64,000 bases of DNA from Streptomyces sp. NBC_01669 (lineage in GTDB: Bacteria > Actinomycetota > Actinomycetes > Streptomycetales > Streptomycetaceae): assembly GCF_026339735.1 (NCBI RefSeq), contig NZ_JAPEQG010000001.1:3410001-3474000 (forward strand), read 5' to 3'. The notes under the pieces were generated by a model. That model searched no databases and was not told where the DNA came from. It saw only the letters and a program-made list of their open reading frames with translations. The position numbers were made by a program, and so were the translations under genes. The number at the start of each line of letters is the position of its first letter. Position 1 is the stretch's first letter. Positions 16,220 through 24,597 of this stretch are shown here, one piece after another.

Positions 16220-17452
16220 ATGCAGGGAGAGGATCCGTTCGATCAAGGAGCGGGCAGCATCCTGCGCCAGCCGAAGGCCGTCTGGGCCACCGCGGGCGCA
16301 TCTGTTGTCGCGTTCATGGGAATCGGGCTGGTGGACCCGATTCTGCCGTCCATCGCCAAGGGGCTCGAGGCGACGCCCAGCCAGGTGTCCCTGCTCTTCA
16401 CCTCGTACTTCCTGATCACCGCGGTCGCGATGCTCGTCACCGGCTTCGTCTCCAGCCGGATCGGCGGCCGCAAGACCCTCCTGACCGGTCTCGCGCTCGT
16501 CGTCGTCTTCGCCGCGCTCTCCGGCACCTCGTCGTCCGTGGCGGAACTCGTCGGGTTCCGGGCCGGCTGGGGCCTCGGCAACGCGCTCTTCGTCTCGACC
16601 GCGCTCGCCGTGATCGTCGGCGCGGCGGCGGGCGGCAGCTCGGCGGCGATCCTGCTGTACGAATCGGCACTCGGCCTCGGCATGGCGTGCGGGCCGCTGC
16701 TCGGCGCGCTGCTCGGCGACGCCAGCTGGCGCTATCCGTTCTTCGGCACCGCGGCTCTGATGGCGATCGGCTTCATCTGCATCACGGCGTTCCTGAAGGA
16801 ACAGCCGAAGCCCGCCCGCAAGACCTCACTGCTCGACCCGGTCAAGGCGCTCGGCCACGGCGGCCTCGCCTCCGTCGCGACCTCGGCGTTCTTCTACAAC
16901 TACGCGTTCTTCACGATCCTGGCGTTCACGCCGTTCGTGCTGAACATGACGCCGTACAAGTCCGGAGCGGTCTTCTTCGCCTGGGGTCTGCTGCTCGCCG
17001 TCTTCTCGGTGCTCGTCGCGCCCCGGCTGCAGAAGCGCCTCGGCTCGCTCAAGGTGCTCGGCGCCTCACTGGTGCTGCTGGCCGCCGACCTGCTGATCCT
17101 CGGCTACGGCAACCACACAACGGCCATCGTCTGCACGATCGCCTCCGGCGCCTTCATCGGCATGAACAACACCGTCTACACGGAGCTGGCGCTCGGCGTC
17201 TCGGACGCGCCGCGCCCGGTGGCGAGCGCGGGTTACAACTTCGTCCGCTGGTTCGCCGCGGCAGCCGCCCCGTACCTCGCCCCGAAGATCGAGGAATGGA
17301 GCAACATCCACATCCCGTTCGTGGTCGCCGCGGTCGCGGCCGTCGTCGGCGCGGTCGTCGTCTGGGTCCGGCGCACGGCACTGACCCATGAGGCGCAGGA
17401 GCTGGAGCCGAAGCACGCCACCGAGGACGGCGTCACCGCCTTCGCCAACTGA
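16220..17452 (+). CDS. Major facilitator superfamily transporter (drug/H+ antiporter type)
   Basis: A 410-residue membrane protein with twelve predicted helices. The motif A-like loop between helices 2 and 3 reads GFVSSRIGGRKTLLTG, and the N-terminal helix region GIGLVDPILPSIA is typical of the DHA1 drug-efflux group. ATG at 16220 with GAGAGCGGGAAG upstream. No regulator gene is adjacent; an A/T-rich region with direct repeats precedes it. Substrate unknown. Confidence 0.92.
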   Translation: MQGEDPFDQGAGSILRQPKAVWATAGASVVAFMGIGLVDPILPSIAKGLEATPSQVSLLFTSYFLITAVAMLVTGFVSSRIGGRKTLLTGLALVVVFAALSGTSSSVAELVGFRAGWGLGNALFVSTALAVIVGAAAGGSSAAILLYESALGLGMACGPLLGALLGDASWRYPFFGTAALMAIGFICITAFLKEQPKPARKTSLLDPVKALGHGGLASVATSAFFYNYAFFTILAFTPFVLNMTPYKSGAVFFAWGLLLAVFSVLVAPRLQKRLGSLKVLGASLVLLAADLLILGYGNHTTAIVCTIASGAFIGMNNTVYTELALGVSDAPRPVASAGYNFVRWFAAAAAPYLAPKIEEWSNIHIPFVVAAVAAVVGAVVVWVRRTALTHEAQELEPKHATEDGVTAFAN

Positions 17453-17473
17453 CGCTTGCGCGAACCCTGTTCC

Positions 17474-17513
17474 GCCCCGCCCGCGGCTCCCCCTCCTGGC
17501 CGCGCGGCGGGGC
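17474..17513. terminator. Imperfect hairpin between convergent genes
   Basis: Arms gccccgcccgcggc (17474-17487) and gccgcgcggcggggc (17499-17513) pair with one irregularity. It lies between the MFS and SUFU-domain genes and probably ends both transcripts. Confidence 0.5.
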
Positions 17514-17539
17514 TTCCCCCTGTACGTATGGCGTTCGTC

Positions 17540-18175
17540 TCAGTCCAGGATCACGGAGGTACGCAGCGGATCCCGCAGATCAGTCCCGTGCGACAACCAC
17601 CGTTCCTGGAGCTCCTGCGCCCCGCGGACCCGCTTCCACGCCGCCTCGTTGGGCGTCATCGGCAGCAGCGGCAGGAACCGTACCGGTTCCATCGGCCCGC
17701 GCGTCCCCCGGCCACCGCCCCCCACGGAATCGCTGCGCGGCGCAGGCTCATTCAGTTCCAGGTCCTCGACCAGCCCGCCCGGCTCGGCGACCAGCACGGA
17801 ACTGAACGGTGCCCCGGGCCACAGCGGTTCACCCAGGTCCAGCGAGGCGCCGGGAGCCACGATCAACCCCTCGACCTGCGGGGAAGCCGCCAGCACGGCC
17901 AGTCCGCGGAGCGCCTTGTCGGTGTCGGCGAGCCCGGCCCGCACGGAGAGGACGAGCTCGGCGCGCGGCCCCTTCACCGGGTCCGCGAGGGCCGCGGTCG
18001 GATCGGACATCGGCTGGGCGGACATGCCGAGCGTGGCGTAGCGCACCACATCGCCGTCGATGAAACGGAGTACCTCGATCCGGTCCGTACCGAGAAACGT
18101 CACCGCGGCGCGCGCGTCCGGTTCACCGAGAGCCGTTCGGAGCCGGGCCTCGACCAGAGCAAGAATTTCTTCCAT
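17540..18175 (-). CDS. Suppressor-of-fused (SUFU) domain protein
   Basis: A 211-residue soluble protein starting MEEILALVEARLRTALGEPD. It shows the bacterial SUFU-like layout: an early VTFLGTDRIEVLRF strand pair, the ATLGMSAQP segment, and a C-terminal FLPLLPMTPNEAAWKR with a final LHGTDL-like SHGTDLRDPLR. In bacteria these domains often occur in immunity or regulatory proteins, but no toxin is adjacent here. ATG at 18173-18175; the frame continues upstream but without a ribosome binding site. Convergent with the MFS gene. Confidence 0.83.
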   Translation of the reverse strand: MEEILALVEARLRTALGEPDARAAVTFLGTDRIEVLRFIDGDVVRYATLGMSAQPMSDPTAALADPVKGPRAELVLSVRAGLADTDKALRGLAVLAASPQVEGLIVAPGASLDLGEPLWPGAPFSSVLVAEPGGLVEDLELNEPAPRSDSVGGGGRGTRGPMEPVRFLPLLPMTPNEAAWKRVRGAQELQERWLSHGTDLRDPLRTSVILD

Positions 18176-18584
18176 GCTGCGAGCATAGGACGCGTATGGA
18201 ACGGGCAAAGTAAGGGATTGGCCCGGAGTCGGCTGATAGTCTTGGCCGCTGGTCGGGACAGCACGCAGAAGCGTCGCTCTCAGTCCCGACAACACGTCAT
18301 CCCCCACGGGGGACCGGCTGGAGGAGGTGGGGCTGCAATGGATCGAAGTCGATCGTGCAGTACCAACCGCTCTTCCGCCCCACACCCTTCTTCGGTGATC
18401 TGACGCCTCCCCCGTCAGAGCCCAGGGCGTTGCGCACGACGGAAGAGCACTTCTTTTTTGCCTGTCTGTAGCGAACGCCGTCATCGCGCCGCCGCGGTGC
18501 CGCCCGCTTTGCGGATGTGAGCACACGTCCCCATTCCGGGCTGTTCCACGCGCCCGACGACGGCCCTCCGTGAAGGAGCCAGCC
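18176..18584. other. Intergenic region upstream of corA (409 bp)
   Basis: Divergent gap between the SUFU-domain and corA genes. It contains a strong Shine-Dalgarno-like GGAGGAGG (18320-18327) followed by short reading frames, including a Pro/Phe-rich 38-codon frame at 18355-18471, and a run of six T at 18453-18458. No confident gene; a regulatory leader for corA is possible. Confidence 0.45.
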
Positions 18585-19700
18585 ATGTCGATGATCCGTG
18601 ACCTGCGCGCTGCCGTGCGCCCGTCCCTGCGCAAGACCAACGCCCTGCACAGCAGTTACGACACCACCCGTGACCCGTCCGCCTCCAGCGCGGTCGTCGA
18701 CTGCGCGGTCTACCGCGACGGACGCCGCGTGGAGAGCGCCGGCTGCCTGACCCCGCACGAGGCGATGCTTCGGGTGCGCGAGGACGGCGGCTTCGCGTGG
18801 ATCGGCCTGCACGAGCCGACCGAGGAGGAATTCGCCGGGATCGCCCGGGAGTTCGGCCTCCACCCGCTCGCCGTCGAGGACGCCGTCCACGCCCACCAGC
18901 GGCCCAAGCTGGAGCGGTACGACGACACGCTCTTCACCGTCTTCAAGACCATCCACTACGTCGAGCACGCCGAGCTCACCGCGACCAGTGAGGTCGTCGA
19001 GACCGGTGAGGTGATGTGCTTCACCGGCCGGGACTTCGTCATCACCGTCCGGCACGGCGGACACGGCTCGCTGCGGGCGCTGCGCCACCGGCTGCAGGAC
19101 GACCCGGAGCTGCTCGCCAAGGGACCTTCGGCGGTCCTGCACTCCATCGCCGACCATGTCGTCGACGGCTACATCGCCGTGGCCGGCGCCGTCCAGGACG
19201 ACATCGACGAGGTGGAGATCGAGGTCTTCTCCACCCCCGCGAAGGGCAGCCCGCGCGGCTCGGACGCAAGCCGGATCTACCAGCTGAAGCGTGAGGTCCT
19301 GGAGTTCAAGCGGGCCGTCTCCCCGCTGCTGCGGCCCATGCAGCTGCTCAGCGAGCGGCCGATGCGGCTGGTCGATCCGGACATCCAGAAGTACTTCCGG
19401 GACGTCGCCGACCACCTGGCACGGGTGCACGAAGAGGTCATCGGCTTCGACGAACTGCTGAACTCGATCCTGCAGGCCAACCTGGCGCAGGCGACCGTCG
19501 CGCAGAACGAGGACATGCGCAAGATCACGTCCTGGGCGGCCATCATCGCCGTACCGACGATGATCTGCGGCGTCTACGGCATGAACTTCAAGCACATGCC
19601 GGAGCTGCGGTGGACGTACGGCTATCCGATGGTGATGGGCGTCATCGGGGTCGTCTGCTTCTCCATCCACCGCTCGCTCAAGCGCAACGGCTGGCTCTAA
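18585..19700 (+). CDS. corA: CorA-family magnesium/cobalt transporter
   Basis: A 371-residue CorA channel subunit. The large cytoplasmic N-terminal domain includes GGFAWIGLHEPTEEEF and the HPLAVEDAVHAHQRPKLERY region typical of the family. The two C-terminal membrane helices are joined by the signature YGMNF (about residue 330), the selectivity loop, followed by acidic KHMPE. ATG at 18585 with GAAGGAG six bases upstream; the longer frame from GTG 18570 includes that site and is rejected. It is followed 13 bases later by a hypothetical gene on the same strand and, after a gap, by an MgtE-N domain gene, forming a magnesium-related neighbourhood conserved in actinobacteria. Confidence 0.93.
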   Translation: MSMIRDLRAAVRPSLRKTNALHSSYDTTRDPSASSAVVDCAVYRDGRRVESAGCLTPHEAMLRVREDGGFAWIGLHEPTEEEFAGIAREFGLHPLAVEDAVHAHQRPKLERYDDTLFTVFKTIHYVEHAELTATSEVVETGEVMCFTGRDFVITVRHGGHGSLRALRHRLQDDPELLAKGPSAVLHSIADHVVDGYIAVAGAVQDDIDEVEIEVFSTPAKGSPRGSDASRIYQLKREVLEFKRAVSPLLRPMQLLSERPMRLVDPDIQKYFRDVADHLARVHEEVIGFDELLNSILQANLAQATVAQNEDMRKITSWAAIIAVPTMICGVYGMNFKHMPELRWTYGYPMVMGVIGVVCFSIHRSLKRNGWL

Positions 19701-19713
19701 TAGAGTTGATGGC

Positions 19714-20253
19714 ATGACTGCTGCTGCCGCTGACTCGCTGCTCGGACCGGCCCTCGTCGAGGAGGCCACCAAGAAGTCCGGCCTGATCTGGGTACGGGGC
19801 ACCGGGCCCGCGCGGGCGCTGTGGCACGTATGGCACGAAGGCGCGGCCCATCTCGTCGGGGACGGCCCCGGCGAGCAGCCGCTCCCGGCCGGTCTCGCCG
19901 ACGGGTCCGCCGCGGAGGTGACCGTGCGCAGCAAGGACAAGGGCGGCCGGCTGATCGCCTGGACCGCCGCCGTGACGGAGCTCGCGCCGCACTCCGACGA
20001 GTGGGAGGCGGCGGTCGCCGAACTCAAGGGCAAGCGGCTGAACGCGCCGGACGCCGAGCAAATGACCGAGCGCTGGGCGCGCGCGTGCCGGGTGCTGCGG
20101 CTGGCGCCCGGCGAATCCCGTACGGAGCTGCCGGACACCTCGCACGCGGCGGCGCCGCTGCCGACCCCGGCGACCACCCGCCGTCCCGTCCCGGACGCGC
20201 TCCCGCGGTTGCTGCTGAAGCGCCGCCGCCAAGGGCCGGCCCGTCATCCCTGA
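19714..20253 (+). CDS. Conserved hypothetical protein downstream of corA
   Basis: A 179-residue soluble protein with no recognised motif. It has a compact first domain (GLIWVRGTGPARALWHVWHE, AAHLVGDGPGEQPLP, VRSKDKGGRLIAWTA), which resembles a small beta barrel, then a helix with DEWEAAVAELKGKRL and a Pro-rich tail. It lies 13 bases after corA and is probably co-transcribed. The last seven codons (QGPARHP) and stop lie inside the MITE-like repeat copy 2, so the C-terminus was altered or supplied by the repeat. Confidence 0.8.
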   Translation: MTAAAADSLLGPALVEEATKKSGLIWVRGTGPARALWHVWHEGAAHLVGDGPGEQPLPAGLADGSAAEVTVRSKDKGGRLIAWTAAVTELAPHSDEWEAAVAELKGKRLNAPDAEQMTERWARACRVLRLAPGESRTELPDTSHAAAPLPTPATTRRPVPDALPRLLLKRRRQGPARHP

Positions 20254-20395
20254 CGGGCGCACGACGACAGCTACGGCACCTCGCCGCGTTGTCGGAACGT
20301 CCGAATACATCCCGTGTACGCGGACGCCCCTCCGCCGTGCGATGTACCGCATCCGACGCCGCGCGCGGTTCCGCCAGGGATGACGGAACGGCCCT
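20232..20395 (-). repeat. MITE-like intergenic repeat, copy 2 (full length, with terminal inverted repeats)
   Basis: The element is bounded by 21-bp terminal inverted repeats, 20232-20252 and 20375-20395, with a perfect 12-bp inner core (ccgtcatccctg / cagggatgacgg) and two mismatches outside it. The centre has another inverted segment (gtccgaatacat...gtgtacgcggac). It matches copy 1 at 12294-12397 in reverse orientation but keeps about 50 bp that copy 1 lacks. It carries no reading frame of its own and lies between convergent genes. Confidence 0.85.
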
Positions 20396-20457
20396 CAGGG
20401 TCTTTCGTTTGGATCACGCAGGGTTCGTGGGGTCCGGCACGCACATCTGCCGCGGCG

Positions 20458-21222
20458 TCACGAGGTCGACCTGGGGAGCTGTTGCCCGTAGTCGACGGTG
20501 TCATCCTTGGCCGGGGCCTCCAGCGTGAAGTCCGTGCCCCAGTCGGCGAGCGTGATGGTGCCCCCACCGCCGCCACGGGCGAACCGCAGCGGATACGGCG
20601 TGCCCTTCAGTGAGACGTCGAGCGCCCCGCCCTCGCCCTTGCCACCCAGGATCTGGATGGTGCGGACGGAGCCGACCTTGCCGCGGTCGCCCTTGTTGAC
20701 CTTGCCGTGCAGTGTGAGCATCCCGTCGAGCAGGGTCTTCATGTCCGTGAAGCCGCGCAGCTGCTTGTACGTCGGGTCGTCCTGCGGGACCTTCACATAC
20801 TTGTCCTGGAGCTTGTCCCCCGCCGCCGCTCCGGAATCACTGCTCTGCTTGTCCTTCTCCTCATGGCTCCAGAAGCCGGAGTCGGCCTTCAGATAGACCT
20901 CGTCACCGATCCGCAGCAACTCGAACGTGCTGGTCCTCGAAGTGACGGAGCCCGTGCCGCCGTCCGCCTTGAGCCGCATGTTGAGCTTGTACGTGCCGCC
21001 CTTGCTGACCAGTGTCCCGGCCAGCCGCACCGCGTCCGCGGAGTCGGCCGCCGCCTGCGCCCTCTTCTCGATCTGGGCCGCCGAGAGTCTGCCGATGCCA
21101 TTGGTCCCCTTGTCCGGGTCCTCGTCGCCGCACCCCGTCAGGGCTGCGGTCAGCCCCGCACAGAGCACGACGGCAAGAGCGGTCCGGCGGCGGGTCCGGA
21201 CGGGCGGGACAAAAGAGGTCAC
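20458..21222 (-). CDS. Lipoprotein, possible LppX/LprG-like or unknown
   Basis: A 254-residue secreted lipoprotein. GTG at 21220-21222 with AGAGGC nine bases upstream gives a signal peptide (RTRRRTALAVVLCAGLTAAL) with lipobox LTGC and lipid-anchored Cys31. The mature part begins with a helix AAQIEKRAQAAADSADAVRL, then antiparallel strands (GTYKLNMRLKADGGTGSV, FELLRIGDEVYLKADSGFW, YPLRFARGGGGGTITLADWG). This half-barrel pattern resembles the LppX/LprAFG lipid-carrying lipoproteins, but the match is by impression only. Earlier in-frame ATGs at 21240 and 21246 lack a ribosome binding site. It is convergent with the gene carrying the repeat. Confidence 0.82.
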   Translation of the reverse strand: MTSFVPPVRTRRRTALAVVLCAGLTAALTGCGDEDPDKGTNGIGRLSAAQIEKRAQAAADSADAVRLAGTLVSKGGTYKLNMRLKADGGTGSVTSRTSTFELLRIGDEVYLKADSGFWSHEEKDKQSSDSGAAAGDKLQDKYVKVPQDDPTYKQLRGFTDMKTLLDGMLTLHGKVNKGDRGKVGSVRTIQILGGKGEGGALDVSLKGTPYPLRFARGGGGGTITLADWGTDFTLEAPAKDDTVDYGQQLPRSTS

Positions 21223-21423
21223 TGGCGCACTGCCTCTCATCTGCATGTCGGGGGCTGGCAGACCGCAGCGTACCCGTGTCGCCCACGCCGTCCGGCGCAG
21301 AGCCGTACGGGCGGCTCACCGGGCCGACCCGGAGCGGTACGGGCTAGCCTGATCCCGTCATAACAGTGCAATTCACCCCTGAACGGACCACCCCCTCTCC
21401 ACGGGACGGAAGGAGGCGCAGAG

Positions 21424-22698
21424 ATGGCGGCAGGTGCCCCCCGGGTCTTCGTCTCGCACCTCTCCGGTGTGCCGGTCTTCGACCCCAACGGGGACCAGGT
21501 GGGCCGGGTCCGTGATCTGGTCGCGATGCTGCGGGTCGGCGGCCGCCCGCCCCGGCTGCTCGGTCTGGTCGTCGAGGTGCTCAGCCGACGCCGGATCTTC
21601 CTCCCGATGACCCGGGTGACGGGTATCGAGTCCGGTCAGGTCATCACCACCGGCGTGGTCAACATGCGGCGCTTCGAACAGCGGCCCACCGAACGCCTGG
21701 TGCTCGGCGAGTTCCTCGACCGGCGGGTCCGCCTCGTGGAGACCGGCGAGGAGGTCACCATCCTCGATGTCTCCGTGTCGCAGCTCCCGGCCCGCCGCGA
21801 CTGGGAGATCGACAAGTACTTCGTACGCAAGGGCAAGGGCGGGGCACTGCGGCGCAAGGGCGAGACCCTGACGGTCGAATGGTCGGCGGTCAGCGGATTC
21901 TCACTGGAGGAGGACGGGCAGGGCGCCGAATCACTGGTCGCCACGTTCGAGCAGCTCCGGCCGACCGACGTGGCCAACGCGCTGCACCATCTGTCGCCGA
22001 AACGTCGGGCCGAGGTCGCGGCCGCGCTCGACGACGACCGGCTCGCCGACGTCCTGGAGGAGCTGCCCGAGGACGACCAGGTGGAGATCATCGGCAAGCT
22101 CCAGGAGGATCGCGCCGCCGATGTCCTGGAGGCCATGGACCCGGACGACGCGGCCGACCTGCTCTCCGAACTGCCCGAGGCGGACAAGGAGCGGCTGCTG
22201 ACCCTGATGCGGCCGGACGACGCGGCGGATGTGCGGCGCCTCATGTCGTACGAGGAGCGGACCGCGGGCGGTCTGATGACCACCGAGCCGATCATTCTGC
22301 GGCCGGACGCGACGGTCGCCGACGCACTCGCGCGGGTCCGGCAGGCGGATCTGTCCCCGGCGCTCGCCGCCCAGGTGTACGTGTGCCGCTCCCCCGACGA
22401 GACACCGACCGGCAAGTACCTGGGCACCGTGCACTTTCAGCGGCTGCTGCGGGATCCGCCGTACGCCCTGGTCAGCTCGATCGTCGACAGCGATCTCGTC
22501 CCCCTCACACCGGACACTCCGCTGCCGGACGTGACGAGTTATCTGGCCGCGTACAACCTGGTCTCCGTGCCGGTCGTGGACGAGAGCGGATCACTGCTCG
22601 GCGCGGTGACCGTCGACGACGTCCTCGACCACCTGCTGCCCGAGGACTGGCGGGAGACCGACTTCCACGGTGGGGAGGAGATCGCGCGTGGCCGGTGA
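21424..22698 (+). CDS. MgtE N-terminal and CBS-domain protein without a transport domain
   Basis: A 424-residue cytoplasmic protein. Residues 1-80 form a PRC-barrel-like start (VFVSHLSGVPVFDPNGDQVG), a second barrel follows to about 150, then an MgtE intracellular N domain (LVATFEQLRPTDVANALHHL to DDAADVRRLMSYEERTAGGL) and two CBS domains to the end (LMTTEPIILRPDATVADALA, DVTSYLAAYNLVSVPVVDES). In true MgtE channels this magnesium-sensing part precedes five membrane helices, which are absent here. It has an excellent ribosome binding site (GGAAGGAGG). Its stop overlaps the start of the DUF1003 membrane protein, so the two products may act together, possibly in magnesium sensing. That is inference. 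Confidence 0.92.
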   Translation: MAAGAPRVFVSHLSGVPVFDPNGDQVGRVRDLVAMLRVGGRPPRLLGLVVEVLSRRRIFLPMTRVTGIESGQVITTGVVNMRRFEQRPTERLVLGEFLDRRVRLVETGEEVTILDVSVSQLPARRDWEIDKYFVRKGKGGALRRKGETLTVEWSAVSGFSLEEDGQGAESLVATFEQLRPTDVANALHHLSPKRRAEVAAALDDDRLADVLEELPEDDQVEIIGKLQEDRAADVLEAMDPDDAADLLSELPEADKERLLTLMRPDDAADVRRLMSYEERTAGGLMTTEPIILRPDATVADALARVRQADLSPALAAQVYVCRSPDETPTGKYLGTVHFQRLLRDPPYALVSSIVDSDLVPLTPDTPLPDVTSYLAAYNLVSVPVVDESGSLLGAVTVDDVLDHLLPEDWRETDFHGGEEIARGR

Positions 22699-23245
22699 GG
22701 ACCGCTCGAAGGGGGCGCCGGCGGGAGCCTCGGGCATCGCGCGCCCGCCCCGTTCCCGGCTGGACCAGCCGAAGTCCCCGCGTCGTCGGCTGCTGCCCGA
22801 ATACGACCCCGAGTCGTTCGGCCGGTTCTCCGAACGGATCGCCCGCTTCCTGGGCACCTGGCGCTTCATCGCCTGGATGACACTGGTCATCATCGTCTGG
22901 GTGCTGTGGAACGCCTTCGCGCCCGTGGGGTGGCGGTTCGACGGGTACCCGTTCATCTTCCTGACTCTGGTCCTGTCGCTCCAGGCCTCGTACGCGGCCC
23001 CGCTGATCCTTCTCGCGCAGAACCGGCAGGCCGACCGCGACCGGGTCACCTACGAGCAGGACCGTAAGCAGAACGAGCGCTCCATCGCGGACACCGAGTA
23101 CCTCACGCGGGAGATCGCGTCGCTGCGGATGGGTCTCGGCGAGGTCGCCACGCGCGACTGGATCCGCTCCGAACTGGAAGACCTCGCGCGGGACCTGCAC
23201 GACCAGCAGGCCCTGTACCCGGCCGAGAGTGACGAAGACCGCTGA
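22688..23245 (+). CDS. DUF1003 membrane protein
   Basis: A 185-residue protein with two adjacent membrane helices (FIAWMTLVIIVWVLWNAFAP and PFIFLTLVLSLQASYAAPLI) separated by the conserved WRFDGYPF loop, then LLAQNRQADRDRVTYEQDRK and a C-terminal coiled coil. These are the DUF1003 hallmarks. GTG at 22688 overlaps the end of the MgtE-N/CBS gene by 11 bases, with GGGGAGGAG just upstream, so translation is coupled. It may be the membrane partner of that protein. Confidence 0.92.
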   Translation: MAGEDRSKGAPAGASGIARPPRSRLDQPKSPRRRLLPEYDPESFGRFSERIARFLGTWRFIAWMTLVIIVWVLWNAFAPVGWRFDGYPFIFLTLVLSLQASYAAPLILLAQNRQADRDRVTYEQDRKQNERSIADTEYLTREIASLRMGLGEVATRDWIRSELEDLARDLHDQQALYPAESDEDR

Positions 23246-23290
23246 CGGGGGCTACTCACGCGTAGCGGCAGGCGCCGTAACATCGTCGGT

Positions 23291-24424
23291 ATGGCTACCG
23301 AAGACGCGGTGCGCGAAGCACTGGCGACAGTGAACGACCCGGAGATCCACCGACCGATCACCGAACTCGGCATGGTCAAGTCGGTCGAGATCGCGGCTGA
23401 CGGTGCGGTCGCTGTCACCGTGTATCTCACTGTCTCCGGCTGCCCGATGCGCGAGACCATCACCAAGAACGTGACCGATGCGGTGGCGAAGGTCGAAGGC
23501 GTCACACGGGTCGACGTCACGCTCGACGTGATGAGCGACGAACAGCGCAAGGAACTCACGTCGTCGCTGCGCGGCGGTACGGCGGAACGCGAGGTGCCGT
23601 TCGCCAAGCCCGGCTCGCTGACCCGGGTGTACGCGGTGGCGTCCGGCAAGGGCGGCGTCGGCAAGTCGTCGGTGACGGTGAACCTGGCGGCGGCGATGGC
23701 GGCCGACGGCCTCAAGGTCGGCGTCGTGGACGCGGACATCTACGGGCACAGCGTGCCGCGGATGCTCGGCGCCGACGGCAGGCCCACCCAGGTCGAGAAC
23801 ATGATCATGCCGCCGTCGGCGCACGGCGTGAAGGTCATCTCGATCGGCATGTTCACCCCGGGCAACGCCCCGGTGGTGTGGCGCGGACCGATGCTGCACC
23901 GCGCACTGCAGCAGTTCCTCGCGGATGTGTACTGGGGCGACCTGGACGTCCTGCTGCTCGACCTGCCGCCGGGCACCGGTGACATCGCGATCTCCGTGGC
24001 CCAGCTCGTGCCGAACGCCGAGATCCTCGTCGTCACGACCCCGCAGATGGCCGCGGCCGAGGTGGCCGAGCGGGCCGGCTCGATCGCCGTGCAGACCCAC
24101 CAGAAAATCGTCGGCGTGGTCGAGAACATGTCGGGCCTGCCGTGCCCGCACTGCGACGAGATGGTCGACGTGTTCGGCACCGGTGGCGGCCAGAAGGTGG
24201 CCGAGGGCCTGACCAGGACGGTCGGCGCGGAGGTCCCGGTGCTCGGCTCCATTCCGATCGACGTACGCCTGCGCGAGGGCGGCGACGAGGGCAAGCCGGT
24301 GGTCCTCTCGGACCCGGACTCCCCGGCCGGCAAGGCCCTGCGCACGATCGCCGACAGGCTGGGTGGCCGCCGGCGCGGTCTGTCGGGCATGTCGCTGGGC
24401 ATCACCCCCCGCAACAAGTTCTGA
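23291..24424 (+). CDS. Mrp/NBP35-family iron-sulfur cluster carrier ATPase
   Basis: A 377-residue P-loop protein. An N-terminal MIP18/DUF59 domain (MATEDAVREALATVNDPEIH, VSGCPMRETI) precedes the ParA-like ATPase with deviant Walker A GKGGVGKSS at about residues 119-127, DADIYGHSVPRML, and the Walker B region LLLDLPPGTGD. The cluster-bridging CxxC is present as LPCPHC. Known members bind and transfer 4Fe-4S clusters. ATG with a moderate upstream site. A terminator follows. Confidence 0.93.
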   Translation: MATEDAVREALATVNDPEIHRPITELGMVKSVEIAADGAVAVTVYLTVSGCPMRETITKNVTDAVAKVEGVTRVDVTLDVMSDEQRKELTSSLRGGTAEREVPFAKPGSLTRVYAVASGKGGVGKSSVTVNLAAAMAADGLKVGVVDADIYGHSVPRMLGADGRPTQVENMIMPPSAHGVKVISIGMFTPGNAPVVWRGPMLHRALQQFLADVYWGDLDVLLLDLPPGTGDIAISVAQLVPNAEILVVTTPQMAAAEVAERAGSIAVQTHQKIVGVVENMSGLPCPHCDEMVDVFGTGGGQKVAEGLTRTVGAEVPVLGSIPIDVRLREGGDEGKPVVLSDPDSPAGKALRTIADRLGGRRRGLSGMSLGITPRNKF

Positions 24425-24455
24425 ACCGCGGCCCCCTGACGGGGCCACAGCACAA

Positions 24456-24488
24456 CCGCCGGGCAGGGCATCAGGCCCCGCCCGGCGG
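24456..24488. terminator. Terminator after the mrp-like gene
   Basis: A 9-bp inverted repeat ccgccgggc/gcccggcgg, preceded by a smaller hairpin (ggccccctgacggggcc, about 24430-24446), within 65 bases of the stop. Confidence 0.6.
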
Positions 24489-24597
24489 CACTTTCAGTCC
24501 CGTTCGGCGAGCGATCCCACGGCGCGCGGCGGCACCATCGAGCCCGTCCGGCGATCGAGGACGGAGCGGCAACCGGGTGCCCCGGTCACCGCACCCG

